Assembly (NCBI RefSeq): GCF_003933735.1
Contig: NZ_RSED01000017.1
Span: forward strand, 1-64,000
DNA from: Aquabacterium soli
GTDB taxonomy: Bacteria; Pseudomonadota; Gammaproteobacteria; Burkholderiales; Burkholderiaceae_C
Reading direction: 5' to 3'
Length of the DNA: 64,000 nt
Below the pieces are notes generated by a model. That model did not search any database. It was not told the DNA's origin and was given only the letters and a program-made list of their open reading frames with translations. This document shows positions 41,321 to 49,691 of the stretch, in pieces (the stretch's first letter is position 1; the number at the start of each line of letters is the position of its first letter). A program made the position numbers and the translations under genes.

Positions 41321-42330
41321 GCCTGCTGGCCCGTGCGCCTTCATCGGTGCTGTTGCCCGACGGCACGGCGGCCACGGGGCGCTACGAGGGGCGCATCGCT
41401 CGGTTGGATTGGGGCGGACTGGCCGCGGCCGACCGCCGGCCATTCTGGTGGCGCACGCTACGGCACAAGCGCTGGCAGTACCTGGGCATCGGTTCTCAAC
41501 ACCTGTTTGTCGGCTTGGCCATCGTGGACCTGGGTTGGGGCTGCACAGCCTTTGCCTACTTGTTTGAGCGTGGTTCACGCACGCTGCTTGCGGACTGGTC
41601 CCAGGATGGGATCAAGGGTTGGTCGGGAGCCGTGTCAGACGCACCGGTGACGGGCAGTCGTGTCCATTTCAGGGGGCCAGGCGCGCGTCTGAGCTGGCAG
41701 CACGATGCCAGATCAGACAGCCTGCATGTGCATGTGGCAGTGCCCGGCCTGGCCTTGGAGGCCACCGTGTCTCTGTCCGATGCGCCGCCTTTGCTGCTGG
41801 CTATAGGCCCGATCGGAGAGGCGGGCGATGGCCTGGCCCACGCTACGCAGAAGACTTCTGCCTTGCCCGTGCAAGGCTGGGCCCAGGCGGGTGGTCAGCG
41901 TTTCGATCTGGCGAATGCCGTGGCCAGCCTGGACAGCTCGCACGGCCTGCTGGCGCATTGCACTGCCTGGCAATGGGCCTGTGCGCACCGTCCCGGGCTG
42001 GGCTTCAACCTGCAGGCCGGGTATTTCGGTGCGCACGAGAACGCCCTGTGGCTGGACGGCCAACTGATCCCGCTGGGTGCGGCACGTTTTGATTTCGATG
42101 CGGCCGATCCACTGGCTCCATGGCGCGTGCGCACAGACGATGGGCTGCTGGACCTGGACTTCCAGCCCGAGGGCGCTCGTGGAGAGCAGCGCAACCTGGG
42201 CCTGGTGGCCAGCCGCTATGTGCAGCCCGTCGGCACCTTCAGCGGCTATGTCAGGGCCTCGGATGGTGCGGCGCCTCGGCCGGTGCACGACTTGCTGGGT
42301 GTGACCGAGGACCACAGCTCGCGCTGGTGA
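41317..42330 (+). CDS. DUF2804 family protein
   Basis: The 337-residue protein matches the DUF2804 pattern: an early FWWRTLRHKRWQYLGIGS, then AIVDLGWGCTAFAYLFERGSR, and a C-terminal GTFSGYV segment. The fold is probably beta-sandwich and the function of the family is unknown. It starts with a GTG that overlaps the AraC stop by three bases, so expression is coupled to the regulator. Its last 80 bases overlap, in antisense, the 3' end of the AmiE-like gene. It has no signal peptide or membrane helix. Confidence 0.8.
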   Translation: MSLLARAPSSVLLPDGTAATGRYEGRIARLDWGGLAAADRRPFWWRTLRHKRWQYLGIGSQHLFVGLAIVDLGWGCTAFAYLFERGSRTLLADWSQDGIKGWSGAVSDAPVTGSRVHFRGPGARLSWQHDARSDSLHVHVAVPGLALEATVSLSDAPPLLLAIGPIGEAGDGLAHATQKTSALPVQGWAQAGGQRFDLANAVASLDSSHGLLAHCTAWQWACAHRPGLGFNLQAGYFGAHENALWLDGQLIPLGAARFDFDAADPLAPWRVRTDDGLLDLDFQPEGARGEQRNLGLVASRYVQPVGTFSGYVRASDGAAPRPVHDLLGVTEDHSSRW

Positions 42331-43063
42331 TGCCCTGGGGCGGCACCGCTTGCCCGCGGGCTTCGCGGATCAGCCGTTTGCTGAGTTGCACGAACTGGAT
42401 GCCGTAGTCCTCCTCGCCGCACTCGCCCAAGGTGTGGCCATCGAACCCGATCACGGCTGAGCGCCCGAAGTGGCAGCGCACGCCGTCGAAGCCCGCCGCG
42501 TTGGCCACCGCCACGTAGCTGTGGTGTGCCAGGGCCAGCGCCTGTGGAGCTGGCAGTGCGGTGGACTCGACGGGGCACCCCACGATCAGTTCTGCGGCGC
42601 TGGCCGAATGGCCATCCGACAGGGACACTGTCATGCCCTTGGGCCCAGCGCAAACGCTGGGCATGTCACAGTCCGTGCCTCGGTGGGCCTGCACGATGTC
42701 GCCCTGGTCATCCATCAGTACCAGCGTGTGCTCGGCGGGGCAGCCGAGCGAGAACACGCCCCACACCTGCGCGTTTCTGCAGGCACGCGCCAGCACGGCG
42801 GTCTCGTTGCCGGGGATGCTGCCCACCGTGTTCAGCATGGCATCGTCGTCATGGCCATCACCTTGCGGCAGGCCATGAGTGCTGTACGCCGGAAAGATCA
42901 CCAGGTCCAGGCCGGGCAGGCCCAGCTTCAGCCCTTCGATCATCTGGCGGATCTTGTTCGCGTTGGCCAGTACCTCGGCCCGGGTACGAAGCCGGGGCAT
43001 CTTGTAGTTCACGACCGCGACGCCAACGGCATCGTCGCTGGCCGGTGTGTCGTTCTGGGGCAC
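42251..43063 (-). CDS. AmiE-like protein without catalytic triad (truncated paralogue)
   Basis: The 270-residue product aligns with AmiE of this window from [12 protein letters not shown] to [11 protein letters not shown] and is clearly related. The active site is gone: E59 is A59 (FPAYS), the Lys segment KYRKIM reads AHRGTD, and the CDDGNYPE segment with the nucleophile is replaced by SDGHSA. The C-terminal 75 residues of AmiE are missing; the tail here reads antisense through the end of the DUF2804 gene. The GTG start is well supported by AGGAG seven bases upstream. The frame is open and structural motifs such as [12 protein letters not shown] persist. It is either a pseudoenzyme or a young pseudogene. 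Confidence 0.75.
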   Translation of the reverse strand: MPQNDTPASDDAVGVAVVNYKMPRLRTRAEVLANANKIRQMIEGLKLGLPGLDLVIFPAYSTHGLPQGDGHDDDAMLNTVGSIPGNETAVLARACRNAQVWGVFSLGCPAEHTLVLMDDQGDIVQAHRGTDCDMPSVCAGPKGMTVSLSDGHSASAAELIVGCPVESTALPAPQALALAHHSYVAVANAAGFDGVRCHFGRSAVIGFDGHTLGECGEEDYGIQFVQLSKRLIREARGQAVPPQGITSASCGPRSHPASRAPAEAPHHPRP

Positions 43064-43160
43064 GGCCTGTCTCCTGCGGCTCTCTCGATGGTCCACAGGA
43101 TCGGCGGCGTGGGCGCCAGCGGCAATACGTCGATTGACGTAGGCAGGCGTGCCCGTGGCG

Positions 43161-43919
43161 TCAGGCGGCGTGCTGGGCTTGCGCCACCAGCCAGGACTCG
43201 AATGTTCTTGCGCCCAGCCGCGGCGCATCACCCGGCGTGAGCGACCCGTCATCCAGCACGGTGCCGAAGTAAGGCGCCGCTGCATCTTCCACCACCTGGC
43301 GCGTGTCGCCCGTGGCAGCAAGGTACTGCTGCACGAATGCCGCCATGCCCAGGCGCTTCGGACCAGCCAACTCCACCAGTCCATTCAATGGCTTGGCCAA
43401 GGCCACCGCGGCCAGCAGTTCGGCGACATCGGCCGAGGCAATGGGCTGCATGTGCGCAGGCGACAGGTGCACCGAGCCGTTCCTTGCCGCAGACCCCGCG
43501 ATGGTGCCCATGAACTCGAAGAACTGCGTGGCACGCACGATGGTGTAAGGCACCAATGAGGACCTGATCAGCGCCTCCTGCGCCAGCTTGGCGCGGAAGT
43601 AACCGCTGTCCTGCAGGCGCTCCGTTCCCACCACCGACAATGCGACATGGTGTGCCACGCCTGCTTGCGTTTCGGCCGCCAGAAGGTTGCGCCCAGAGGT
43701 CTCGAAGAAGGCCATCACAGCCTGGTCCTCGAAAGAAGGTGAGTTGGCCACATCCACCACCACCTGAGCACCGGCGAGCGCCTGGGCCAGGCCCTCGCCG
43801 GTGATGGTGTTGACGCCTGTGTTGGGCGAGGCTGCGAGGGCCTCATGTCCTTGTGCGCGCAAGGCATTGACGAGTTGGGTACCGATGAGGCCGGTGCCTC
43901 CGATGACGACGATCTTCAT
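43161..43919 (-). CDS. NmrA-like NAD(P)-binding epimerase/oxidoreductase
   Basis: The 252-residue protein starts with a Rossmann motif (IVVIGGTGLIGTQLV) and follows the atypical short-chain dehydrogenase pattern with VVVDVANSPSFED, YFRAKLAQEALI and YTIVRATQFFEFM. The usual YxxxK is represented by YFRAK. Such epimerase-like proteins are a standard companion of ECF41 sigma factors, together with carboxymuconolactone decarboxylases. It lies 39 bases after the decarboxylase-fusion gene on the same strand and should be co-transcribed from the sigma-dependent promoter at 44741-44767. The substrate is unknown. Confidence 0.88.
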   Translation of the reverse strand: MKIVVIGGTGLIGTQLVNALRAQGHEALAASPNTGVNTITGEGLAQALAGAQVVVDVANSPSFEDQAVMAFFETSGRNLLAAETQAGVAHHVALSVVGTERLQDSGYFRAKLAQEALIRSSLVPYTIVRATQFFEFMGTIAGSAARNGSVHLSPAHMQPIASADVAELLAAVALAKPLNGLVELAGPKRLGMAAFVQQYLAATGDTRQVVEDAAAPYFGTVLDDGSLTPGDAPRLGARTFESWLVAQAQHAA

Positions 43920-43958
43920 GGTGTGTTCTCAGTATCGGTTGATAGACGGGAGGCTCGA

Positions 43959-44732
43959 TCAGGACAGGTCGGCCTTTTCCAGCCCAAAGGCCTTGTCGTG
44001 GATGCCGGGCACCGTCTGGAAGGCCACGTTGACGCGGTTCCAGGCGTTGATGGCCATCACGTGGAAGGTCAGGTCAGACAGTTCCTTCTCGCTGAACTGG
44101 GCGCGCACTTGTTCGTAGTCGGCATCTGCCACGCCATGCTCGGGGATGCGGGTCAGCAGTTCGGTCCAGGCCAGAGCAGCCCGTTCACGCGGCTCGAACA
44201 GGGGCGATTCGCGCCAGATGGCGATGTGGTGCAGGCGCAGGTCACGCTCGCCGCGGATGTGGGCCTGCTTGATGTGCATGTCCAGGCAGAAAGCGCAGCC
44301 ATTGAGCTGCGATGCGCGGATGTTGACCAGGTCATGGATGGCCTCTTCGATGCCGCTGGCCTTGACCTGGGTGCTGAACTCGATCAGCTTCTTGAACAGC
44401 TGGGGCGATTGCTGCATGTAGTTGAGGCGTTGGCTCATGGTGGCTCCTTCGGGGTGGTTGAGCGCCTGCGGGGCGCAGGTAACGAAAGCGGATGTCGGCG
44501 CAGGCGTGCGCAACTGCGCACGGGCCTGCTGGATGTAGGCCCGGCATTGATCAAGGCGCCAGCCCGTCAGCCTGGCCAGCTCGTCATCGCCTACCGAGAA
44601 CAGGCCGCCGAGGATGAAGGCGGTGCGTTCTTCAGGCGTTATGCACTCCAGCCACTGGAGCAGCGCGGCAGTGGCCTCGTCGGCGCACGCCAGCGCTGAG
44701 CCGGGTGATGAGGGGTGATCGAGGGCGTCCAT
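43959..44732 (-). CDS. Sigma region 4-like domain fused to AhpD/CMD-type decarboxylase
   Basis: One open frame of 257 codons joins two parts. Residues 1-98 resemble ECF sigma region 4 (ECITPEERTAFILGGLF, then DELARLTGWRLDQCRAYIQQAR). The last 159 residues are a carboxymuconolactone-decarboxylase/AhpD-like protein with the redox CAFCLDMHIKQA motif. An internal ATG at 44438 has a strong AAGGAG six bases upstream, so the CMD part can also be made alone. The upstream ATG lies nine bases from the -10 of a sigma-type promoter, so the long form would be nearly leaderless. The fusion may be real, or region 4 may be a relic. An epimerase gene follows. Confidence 0.65.
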   Translation of the reverse strand: MDALDHPSSPGSALACADEATAALLQWLECITPEERTAFILGGLFSVGDDELARLTGWRLDQCRAYIQQARAQLRTPAPTSAFVTCAPQALNHPEGATMSQRLNYMQQSPQLFKKLIEFSTQVKASGIEEAIHDLVNIRASQLNGCAFCLDMHIKQAHIRGERDLRLHHIAIWRESPLFEPRERAALAWTELLTRIPEHGVADADYEQVRAQFSEKELSDLTFHVMAINAWNRVNVAFQTVPGIHDKAFGLEKADLS

Positions 44733-44740
44733 ACCCTCTA

Positions 44741-44767
44741 TACGTGCCGGCCACCCGTTTTGTGACA
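44741..44767 (-). promoter_or_regulatory. ECF41-type promoter of the decarboxylase-epimerase unit
   Basis: On the minus strand TGTCACA (44767-44761) is followed by a 16-base spacer and CGTA (44744-44741). Known ECF41 promoters have TGTCACA at -35 and CGTC at -10. The spacer begins AAACGGG, as in the promoter at 45699-45725. Transcription should begin at or just before the ATG at 44732. Confidence 0.8.
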
Positions 44768-44796
44768 CACCCGCTGGGGCGTGCCCCGAATGGCCG

Positions 44797-45687
44797 TCAG
44801 TCGGAGACCGGGCTGCCCAGAATGGCGGCCAGCCGCGACAGTTTGGCGGGGTTGCGCTGCACCAGGATGCGCGTGATGCGCTGGCCATCGGTTTCGTAGG
44901 CCTGGGCCGATTCCAGCACGCCATCGATGAAGCGCAGCAGACCCCAATGGCCATTGATGCCGACCACCTCGATGCGCACCTTGGCGCCATGCTTGAGCAA
45001 CGCTGCGTAGAACAGCTGGGCGATGCGCTGTGCCCCCAGCAGCGGGTAAGGGAAGCTCGGCACGCGTCCACCGCCATCACCGATCAGTTGGGCATCCTCG
45101 GCCAGCAGCGAGCGCAGGCTGGCGAAATCCCCGCGTGTCATGGCCTGCGCAAAATCGCTGAGCAGGCGGTGGTGTGTCTCGTGGGTCACCAAGTAGCGCG
45201 GGCGATCATCCTGCAGCTGCGTCTTGGCGCGGCTCACCAACTGGCGGCAGGCCACCTCGCTCTTGCCCAGCACCTCGGCCAGGTCGCTGTAATCGGCATC
45301 GAACACCTCGCGCAGCAGAAAGGCCGCACGGGCCTCGGGGGCGAGGCGTTCAAGCACCCGCAGAAACGCCACCGACACATCGTCGGCACGTTCGAGCATC
45401 TGCTCAGGTGAACTGGGCGGCGCCATCAACTGAGGCTCGGGCAGCCAGAAACCGGTGTAGTGCTCCCGCTGGACCTTGGCAGAGCGCAGCCTGTCGATGG
45501 CAAGGCGCGTGGACACCGTTACCAGCCAGGCTTCGCTGTGGTCGGATGCCATGGCATCGGCTTCATGCCAGCGCAGCCAGGCATCCTGCACCACCTCTTC
45601 GGCCTCGGCCAGCGAGCCCAGCATGCGATAGGCGATGCCTTGCAGCCGGGGGCGCAGGCGGTTGAAGGTCAGGGTCTTGTCGTCCAT
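44797..45687 (-). CDS. ECF41-group RNA polymerase sigma factor with SnoaL-like C terminus
   Basis: The 296-residue protein has sigma region 2 (residues 8-75), a linker with the ECF41 signature WLPEP (81-85), region 4 with YSDLAEVLGKSEVACRQLVSRAK, and a C-terminal SnoaL-like domain. The conserved NPxKL motif is at 279-283 as NPAKL. In this group the C-terminal extension regulates the sigma factor in place of an anti-sigma factor. Usual targets are carboxymuconolactone decarboxylase, oxidoreductase or epimerase genes, two of which lie directly downstream. A matching promoter in front of the gene (45699-45725) indicates autoregulation. The signal is unknown. Confidence 0.93.
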   Translation of the reverse strand: MDDKTLTFNRLRPRLQGIAYRMLGSLAEAEEVVQDAWLRWHEADAMASDHSEAWLVTVSTRLAIDRLRSAKVQREHYTGFWLPEPQLMAPPSSPEQMLERADDVSVAFLRVLERLAPEARAAFLLREVFDADYSDLAEVLGKSEVACRQLVSRAKTQLQDDRPRYLVTHETHHRLLSDFAQAMTRGDFASLRSLLAEDAQLIGDGGGRVPSFPYPLLGAQRIAQLFYAALLKHGAKVRIEVVGINGHWGLLRFIDGVLESAQAYETDGQRITRILVQRNPAKLSRLAAILGSPVSD

Positions 45688-45698
45688 GGTGACCCTTA

Positions 45699-45725
45699 TA
45701 CGTTCGAACTGCCCGTTTTGTGACA
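45699..45725 (-). promoter_or_regulatory. ECF41-type promoter of the sigma gene
   Basis: On the minus strand TGTCACA (45725-45719), a 16-base spacer and CGTA (45702-45699) repeat the pattern found before the decarboxylase fusion. Both continue as CGTATA. The predicted start point is only about five bases before the sigma gene ATG, so the transcript should have almost no leader. Confidence 0.8.
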
Positions 45726-45749
45726 GGGGCGGGCGCCCCGGCCAGACGT

Positions 45750-47233
45750 TCAGCGGCTACCGACCACGGCCGAGGGCGTGTTGTAGGCCTTCAGGTCGGC
45801 CAGCTTGACCACGCCGGGGCCATGCAGGGCCGCGATGTGCTCCACATCCAGCTTGAGCTTCTCGATGTTCTCCTGCAGATTGACCGCGTAGGGGTTGGGC
45901 GTGGCAGGCGGCTTGGCATTGGCGGCCAGTGGCGTGTAGGCGTCCCCCTCGATCAGGATCTTCTCGGCCGGCAGGTACACCAGCGCGAAGGCGTCGTTGT
46001 GGGTATTGCCGGCCAAGGGGTAGACCTCGATCTGCCGCTTGCCATCGCTCAGCACGTGCTTGCCGGTGAATGCTTCGAACTTTGCCGCCTTGGGGGCCTG
46101 TGCCAGGCGGTCCTTGTTGAGGGTGCGAGGGGCCGCCCAGGCCTTCTTGTAGTAGTCCACATTGCCTTGGTGCGTGACAACGGTGGCGCCTTCGGCCACC
46201 AGGGTGCGCAGGCCGCCCGAGTGGTCAAAGTGGGCGTGCGAGTTGACCAGATACTTGATGGGCTTTCCCGGGATGACTTCCTTGACCTTGTCGATCACAG
46301 CCTGGGCGCGCGCCTCGCTCTGCGGCGCCTCGACCAGCACGACATGGTCTTTCTGTTCGATGGCCACACTGTGGTGCGTACCGCCGGTCAGGTAGAGCAC
46401 GCCCTCGGCCAGCTTGTTGACGGTCACGGTGATGGCTGGCGCTCCGGCCGCGACGTTGTCGGGCACCTTGATGGCGGGCACACCGTTGGCCTTCACGTCG
46501 GCCACGTTGATGTCGAGCACCGGGTGGCCGCCCAGGCTCCGCACGATGCGGGCCGGGAAGGTCACGCCGCTGAAGTCCTTGTAGCCCTCGAAGCGTGTCT
46601 CGATCAGGGTATCGCCCAGGATGGGGTTGTCGATCCAGGTGCGTACGCGCTCGACACGGTCCTGGTCGTGATCCAGCCCACGTAGCGGTACTTTCCGGCG
46701 TTGAAGCTGACCTCCGCGCCGCCATTGGCCGGCTTGGATGACGCCTTGTTGGCCAGCGCCGCCTTCAGGAAGCCCTGTGGGGTGGACCAGATCTCGGCGC
46801 TGCGCTCCTCTACGGCGGCAGGTTGCGCAGTGGCATTGGCGGCGGCCGGGGCCACGCCCACGTTCCAGGCCTGCGCACCGCTCACGTATTGGTCCACCTT
46901 CTGCTCCACGGGCACGGGGCGCACGCGGTTCGGGTCGATGGTCTGCAGTCGATTGATCTGTACGCGCGCAGCAGGCGCGGCGTAATCGACGCTGGCCACG
47001 TAGCGGCTCACGTCGAACTGAGGCCAGGCCTGCCCAGGCGCAGGGGCCTGGCCGAACTGGAACCAGCGGCCACTGCCCGAGAACTCCAGCGACTGCACCT
47101 GCGCAACGCCCAGTGACTGGGCCGCTGTCTCAAGCGAGGCGGCCTGCGCGGCCAACGCCACGGCAGACAAGGCCAGCGGAAGTGCGACGGATGTGGTCAG
47201 GGTGCGGCTGAGCGAGCGAATCGAACGGTGCAT
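45750..47233 (-). pseudogene. Exported metallo-beta-lactamase-fold hydrolase, frameshifted
   Basis: Two frames together give one protein. The first (from ATG 47233, with AGGAGG five bases upstream) has a signal peptide ending near AAQAASL and runs to KYRYVGWI, then shifts and stops at 46604. The second continues with HDQDRVERV and DNPILGDTL and holds the zinc motifs SHAHFDHSGG, GNTHNDAF, IEGDAYTP and ALHGPG. The break is at GGATC near 46670-46673; restoring one base (GGATCC) rejoins the frames. The whole would be about 494 residues. It is either a recent single-base deletion or a sequence error. The substrate is unknown. Confidence 0.8.
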
Positions 47234-47435
47234 GAGGGCCTCCTGTGATGGTGGCTGCACTGTAGGAAGGCGTTTGGCTCAGGCCAAGCGATGAATTTTC
47301 AGATGCATATGCGGTGGATGTCATCAACTCATGAGCTCATGTTCACCGATCCCCGAGCCTCGCTGCGCAGGCGCTTGGCCAATCAGCAGCTACCAATCGG
47401 CCAGCCTCAACAAAATCACCACCAGATGACTTTCC

Positions 47436-48182
47436 TCACTGGGCGCAGATTTTTCTGATTGCCAGCAACGCCAGCCCTAAGCCGAACGTCCAAGCGATCT
47501 GCGGCTCCGGTATGGCAGAGGCCAGGGCGCTACTGGGCAGCGACCAGGTCAGGCTGCCCAACGAGAGCGAGCCAAGGTAGGTGTCCGAGAATGCGCACTG
47601 CCCACCCACAGTGAAGCAGGTGGTCGACAGTGCCTTGAGGGAATACCCCGTCCAGGTGATGGTGGTCGTGTCGGTCGCCAGAGCAATGACGCTGGATGTC
47701 AGGTTCTCGATCTCGAGCGAAATCTGGATGTTGGTGGTGCTTCCCAACTGGCCTGTGATGCTGCCTCCTACGATCACACCGCTCAGCAACTGATCCGACG
47801 GTGCCCACGGCGTATCAAGAAGTTGCATCGAGAACGACACGTCGCTGGTGAAGGCTTGATGGATCTGGTTGTCCGTGACAATCGCTGGCGCGTAAGAGAA
47901 GCTTCCGTCGACAAGGAAGTCGAATGATTTGGCGGCAATGGCCAGTTCACTGGTGCGGATCAAGCCTCCGCCGCGCGGCCCGGTGAAATGAGCAGTGGCA
48001 CCTGATGCACCGGGTGTGACCACGATCGAACCGTCCAGGGTCCAAGGCAGATAGAGAGACCCGCCGAATTCGCCTACGTAGTACCTGTCCGTGGCCGCTC
48101 GGGCGTGGTGAACGGATGCCAACGGCAGTGCGATGAGCAGCAGTTGGGCAAGGTCCGTTCGAAATCCCAGTATTTCTTTCAT
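47436..48182 (-). CDS. PEP-CTERM-sorted exported protein
   Basis: The 248-residue protein has a signal peptide (ending near HHARA) and a C-terminal PEP-CTERM tripartite signal: PEP at 225-227, a hydrophobic stretch (229-242) and the basic residues R243-K244. The body is rich in Ser, Thr and Gly and predicted beta, with two cysteines (CFTVGGQC). Such proteins are sorted by an exosortase and released to the surface or matrix of exopolysaccharide-making bacteria. No exosortase is in the window. The body matches no family I know. Confidence 0.78.
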   Translation of the reverse strand: MKEILGFRTDLAQLLLIALPLASVHHARAATDRYYVGEFGGSLYLPWTLDGSIVVTPGASGATAHFTGPRGGGLIRTSELAIAAKSFDFLVDGSFSYAPAIVTDNQIHQAFTSDVSFSMQLLDTPWAPSDQLLSGVIVGGSITGQLGSTTNIQISLEIENLTSSVIALATDTTTITWTGYSLKALSTTCFTVGGQCAFSDTYLGSLSLGSLTWSLPSSALASAIPEPQIAWTFGLGLALLAIRKICAQ

Positions 48183-48327
48183 GAGCGGCCCCCGATTGAC
48201 ATCGTTCGGTGCGTAGCACCTTGCTGAACTGTAGCTAAATCACCCGCCTTGTCGCACGGGTGGTTGCACTGACCAAACGGCTCACAGTATCACTGCCGGA
48301 ATTTCCAGATGGATATGTGGCAGCGCG

Positions 48328-48939
48328 TCAGCGCTTGTGCCGGAGGGCCGCTGGCGGGTCGAGGAGTGGCACGTCCGGCAGATGGCGCAGGACGTCATCG
48401 ACGTCCTGGTACCGCTCCAGCACCTCCACCACGCAAGGTAGCGGCTCGGCCCAGATCTCCGGCAGGTCACGCGCCAAGGGCTCGTTGATGGCAAAAGCCA
48501 GTGCTTCAACCGGCGGTGTGAATGCTGCTTGCACACCCGGCTTGTTGCCTCGCGCGTCGATGCGGTACCAGCCGAACTGCTGCAGGTAAACCGCGTTGAG
48601 GCCGTGCAGGCAGTAGGGCGCTCCATCGTCGTTGACCGGCAGGCGCTGATAGCACAGACCCGTGGGGATGCCATTGGCACGCAGCAAGGCGGCAAGCAGG
48701 TGGCTCTTGGCGTAGCAGTAGCCGGTGGCGTACCAGAGCACGTCAGAGGCCTTGCAGGTGACCGGGTTCAGCTTGAAGTCGTGGCTGTGCCTGATCTCGT
48801 CGCGGACGAACTCGAAACAGCGCTGCACCAGCGCCAGTTCAGAGTGGGCGCCACGGGCCAACGCCTTCGCTTCTGCGGCAACGCCAGGATGGTCGAAGTC
48901 GATGTACGCGCTGGCTGACAGATAGGACTTCATGTCCAT
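48328..48939 (-). CDS. Transglutaminase-like cysteine protease-fold protein
   Basis: The 203-residue cytoplasmic protein has the transglutaminase-core triad context: Cys in ATGYCYAKSHLLAALLR, His in CLHGLNAVYL and Asp in YRIDARGNK. An N-terminal ELALVQRCFEFVRDEIRHS matches the entry helix of this family. Bacterial members often act as peptidases or amidases. The start may be either of two ATGs (48939 or 48933). The lipoprotein gene ends 15 bases upstream on the same strand, so the two may be co-transcribed. The target is unknown. Confidence 0.82.
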   Translation of the reverse strand: MDMKSYLSASAYIDFDHPGVAAEAKALARGAHSELALVQRCFEFVRDEIRHSHDFKLNPVTCKASDVLWYATGYCYAKSHLLAALLRANGIPTGLCYQRLPVNDDGAPYCLHGLNAVYLQQFGWYRIDARGNKPGVQAAFTPPVEALAFAINEPLARDLPEIWAEPLPCVVEVLERYQDVDDVLRHLPDVPLLDPPAALRHKR

Positions 48940-48954
48940 GGCTGGTCCGCCGAT

Positions 48955-49581
48955 TCAATAGTCCTTGATGGCATCTTGCGGGTTCAGTGTCAGCTCCGCC
49001 CGTTCGCTTGGGGTTTTGGCCAGCCAGTTTTTCCATCCTGAGGCTTGTCCCTTGTCGACGTTTTCCTTGTACTTGCTGAAGTACAAGCTGCTTTCCTCGG
49101 TGCTGGTGACCAGGTTCGTGTCCTGGAGCCAAAGGGGGAAGTTCTTGTTCTTCACCGAATAGTCGGATTCGTCCGTGAGGCGGATGGGCCTGAGCTGGAA
49201 TCCGTTGGCATAGATGAAGCGCACCAGCACGTAATAGCGCTTTCCGGCTTCCACGTTGGCATCGAGAAAGTGGGCCACTCCCATGCCTTGGTTGGCCATC
49301 AGCATATGGCGCCCCGGCGGCAGGTTGATGACCGCTTTGCTGCGAGCGCCCGTTGTGGCAATGAGGCTGGCCGTGTCGTCCTTGACCGAAAATATGCCAA
49401 CGGGAATCATGCCCTGGATGGAATTGATCGGCTCCAGCAAGACAAGCTGCGCTTGATCTGGTGGTGGCGGGGCTACTTGCTGAACCTGTGAGACGGTGAA
49501 AAACGGCTTCGGCGGCTCGGTGGCGCAACCGGCCAACAAGGTGAGCAGCGCGGCTGCGAAGATCAACGTTGGTTTTTTCAT
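48955..49581 (-). CDS. DUF2846-type lipoprotein
   Basis: The 208-residue protein has a signal peptide with lipobox LAGC (Cys19) and a domain resembling DUF2846: ASLIATTGARSKAVINLPPGRHMLMA and KRYYVLVRF. Proteins of this type are small envelope proteins of unknown role. I choose the ATG at 49581 because the signal peptide begins there, not at an upstream GTG or TTG. It lies just before the transglutaminase-like gene on the same strand. Confidence 0.75.
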   Translation of the reverse strand: MKKPTLIFAAALLTLLAGCATEPPKPFFTVSQVQQVAPPPPDQAQLVLLEPINSIQGMIPVGIFSVKDDTASLIATTGARSKAVINLPPGRHMLMANQGMGVAHFLDANVEAGKRYYVLVRFIYANGFQLRPIRLTDESDYSVKNKNFPLWLQDTNLVTSTEESSLYFSKYKENVDKGQASGWKNWLAKTPSERAELTLNPQDAIKDY

Positions 49582-49691
49582 GTCAAGGCCGTGAGTTGGT
49601 TGCCATCGCCGGGCCATGAACAGCAGTCTGTCCCCGTCGATGCAGCGTGTTTTTGTGCCTCAAATGTAAGCCAGCTTGTCGCACCGGCGCG

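Noticed and set aside
42251-43384. Longer AmiE-like frame starting at 43384
   Set aside because: Its first 107 codons overlap the epimerase gene and show no homology; GTG at 43063 has AGGAG seven bases upstream.
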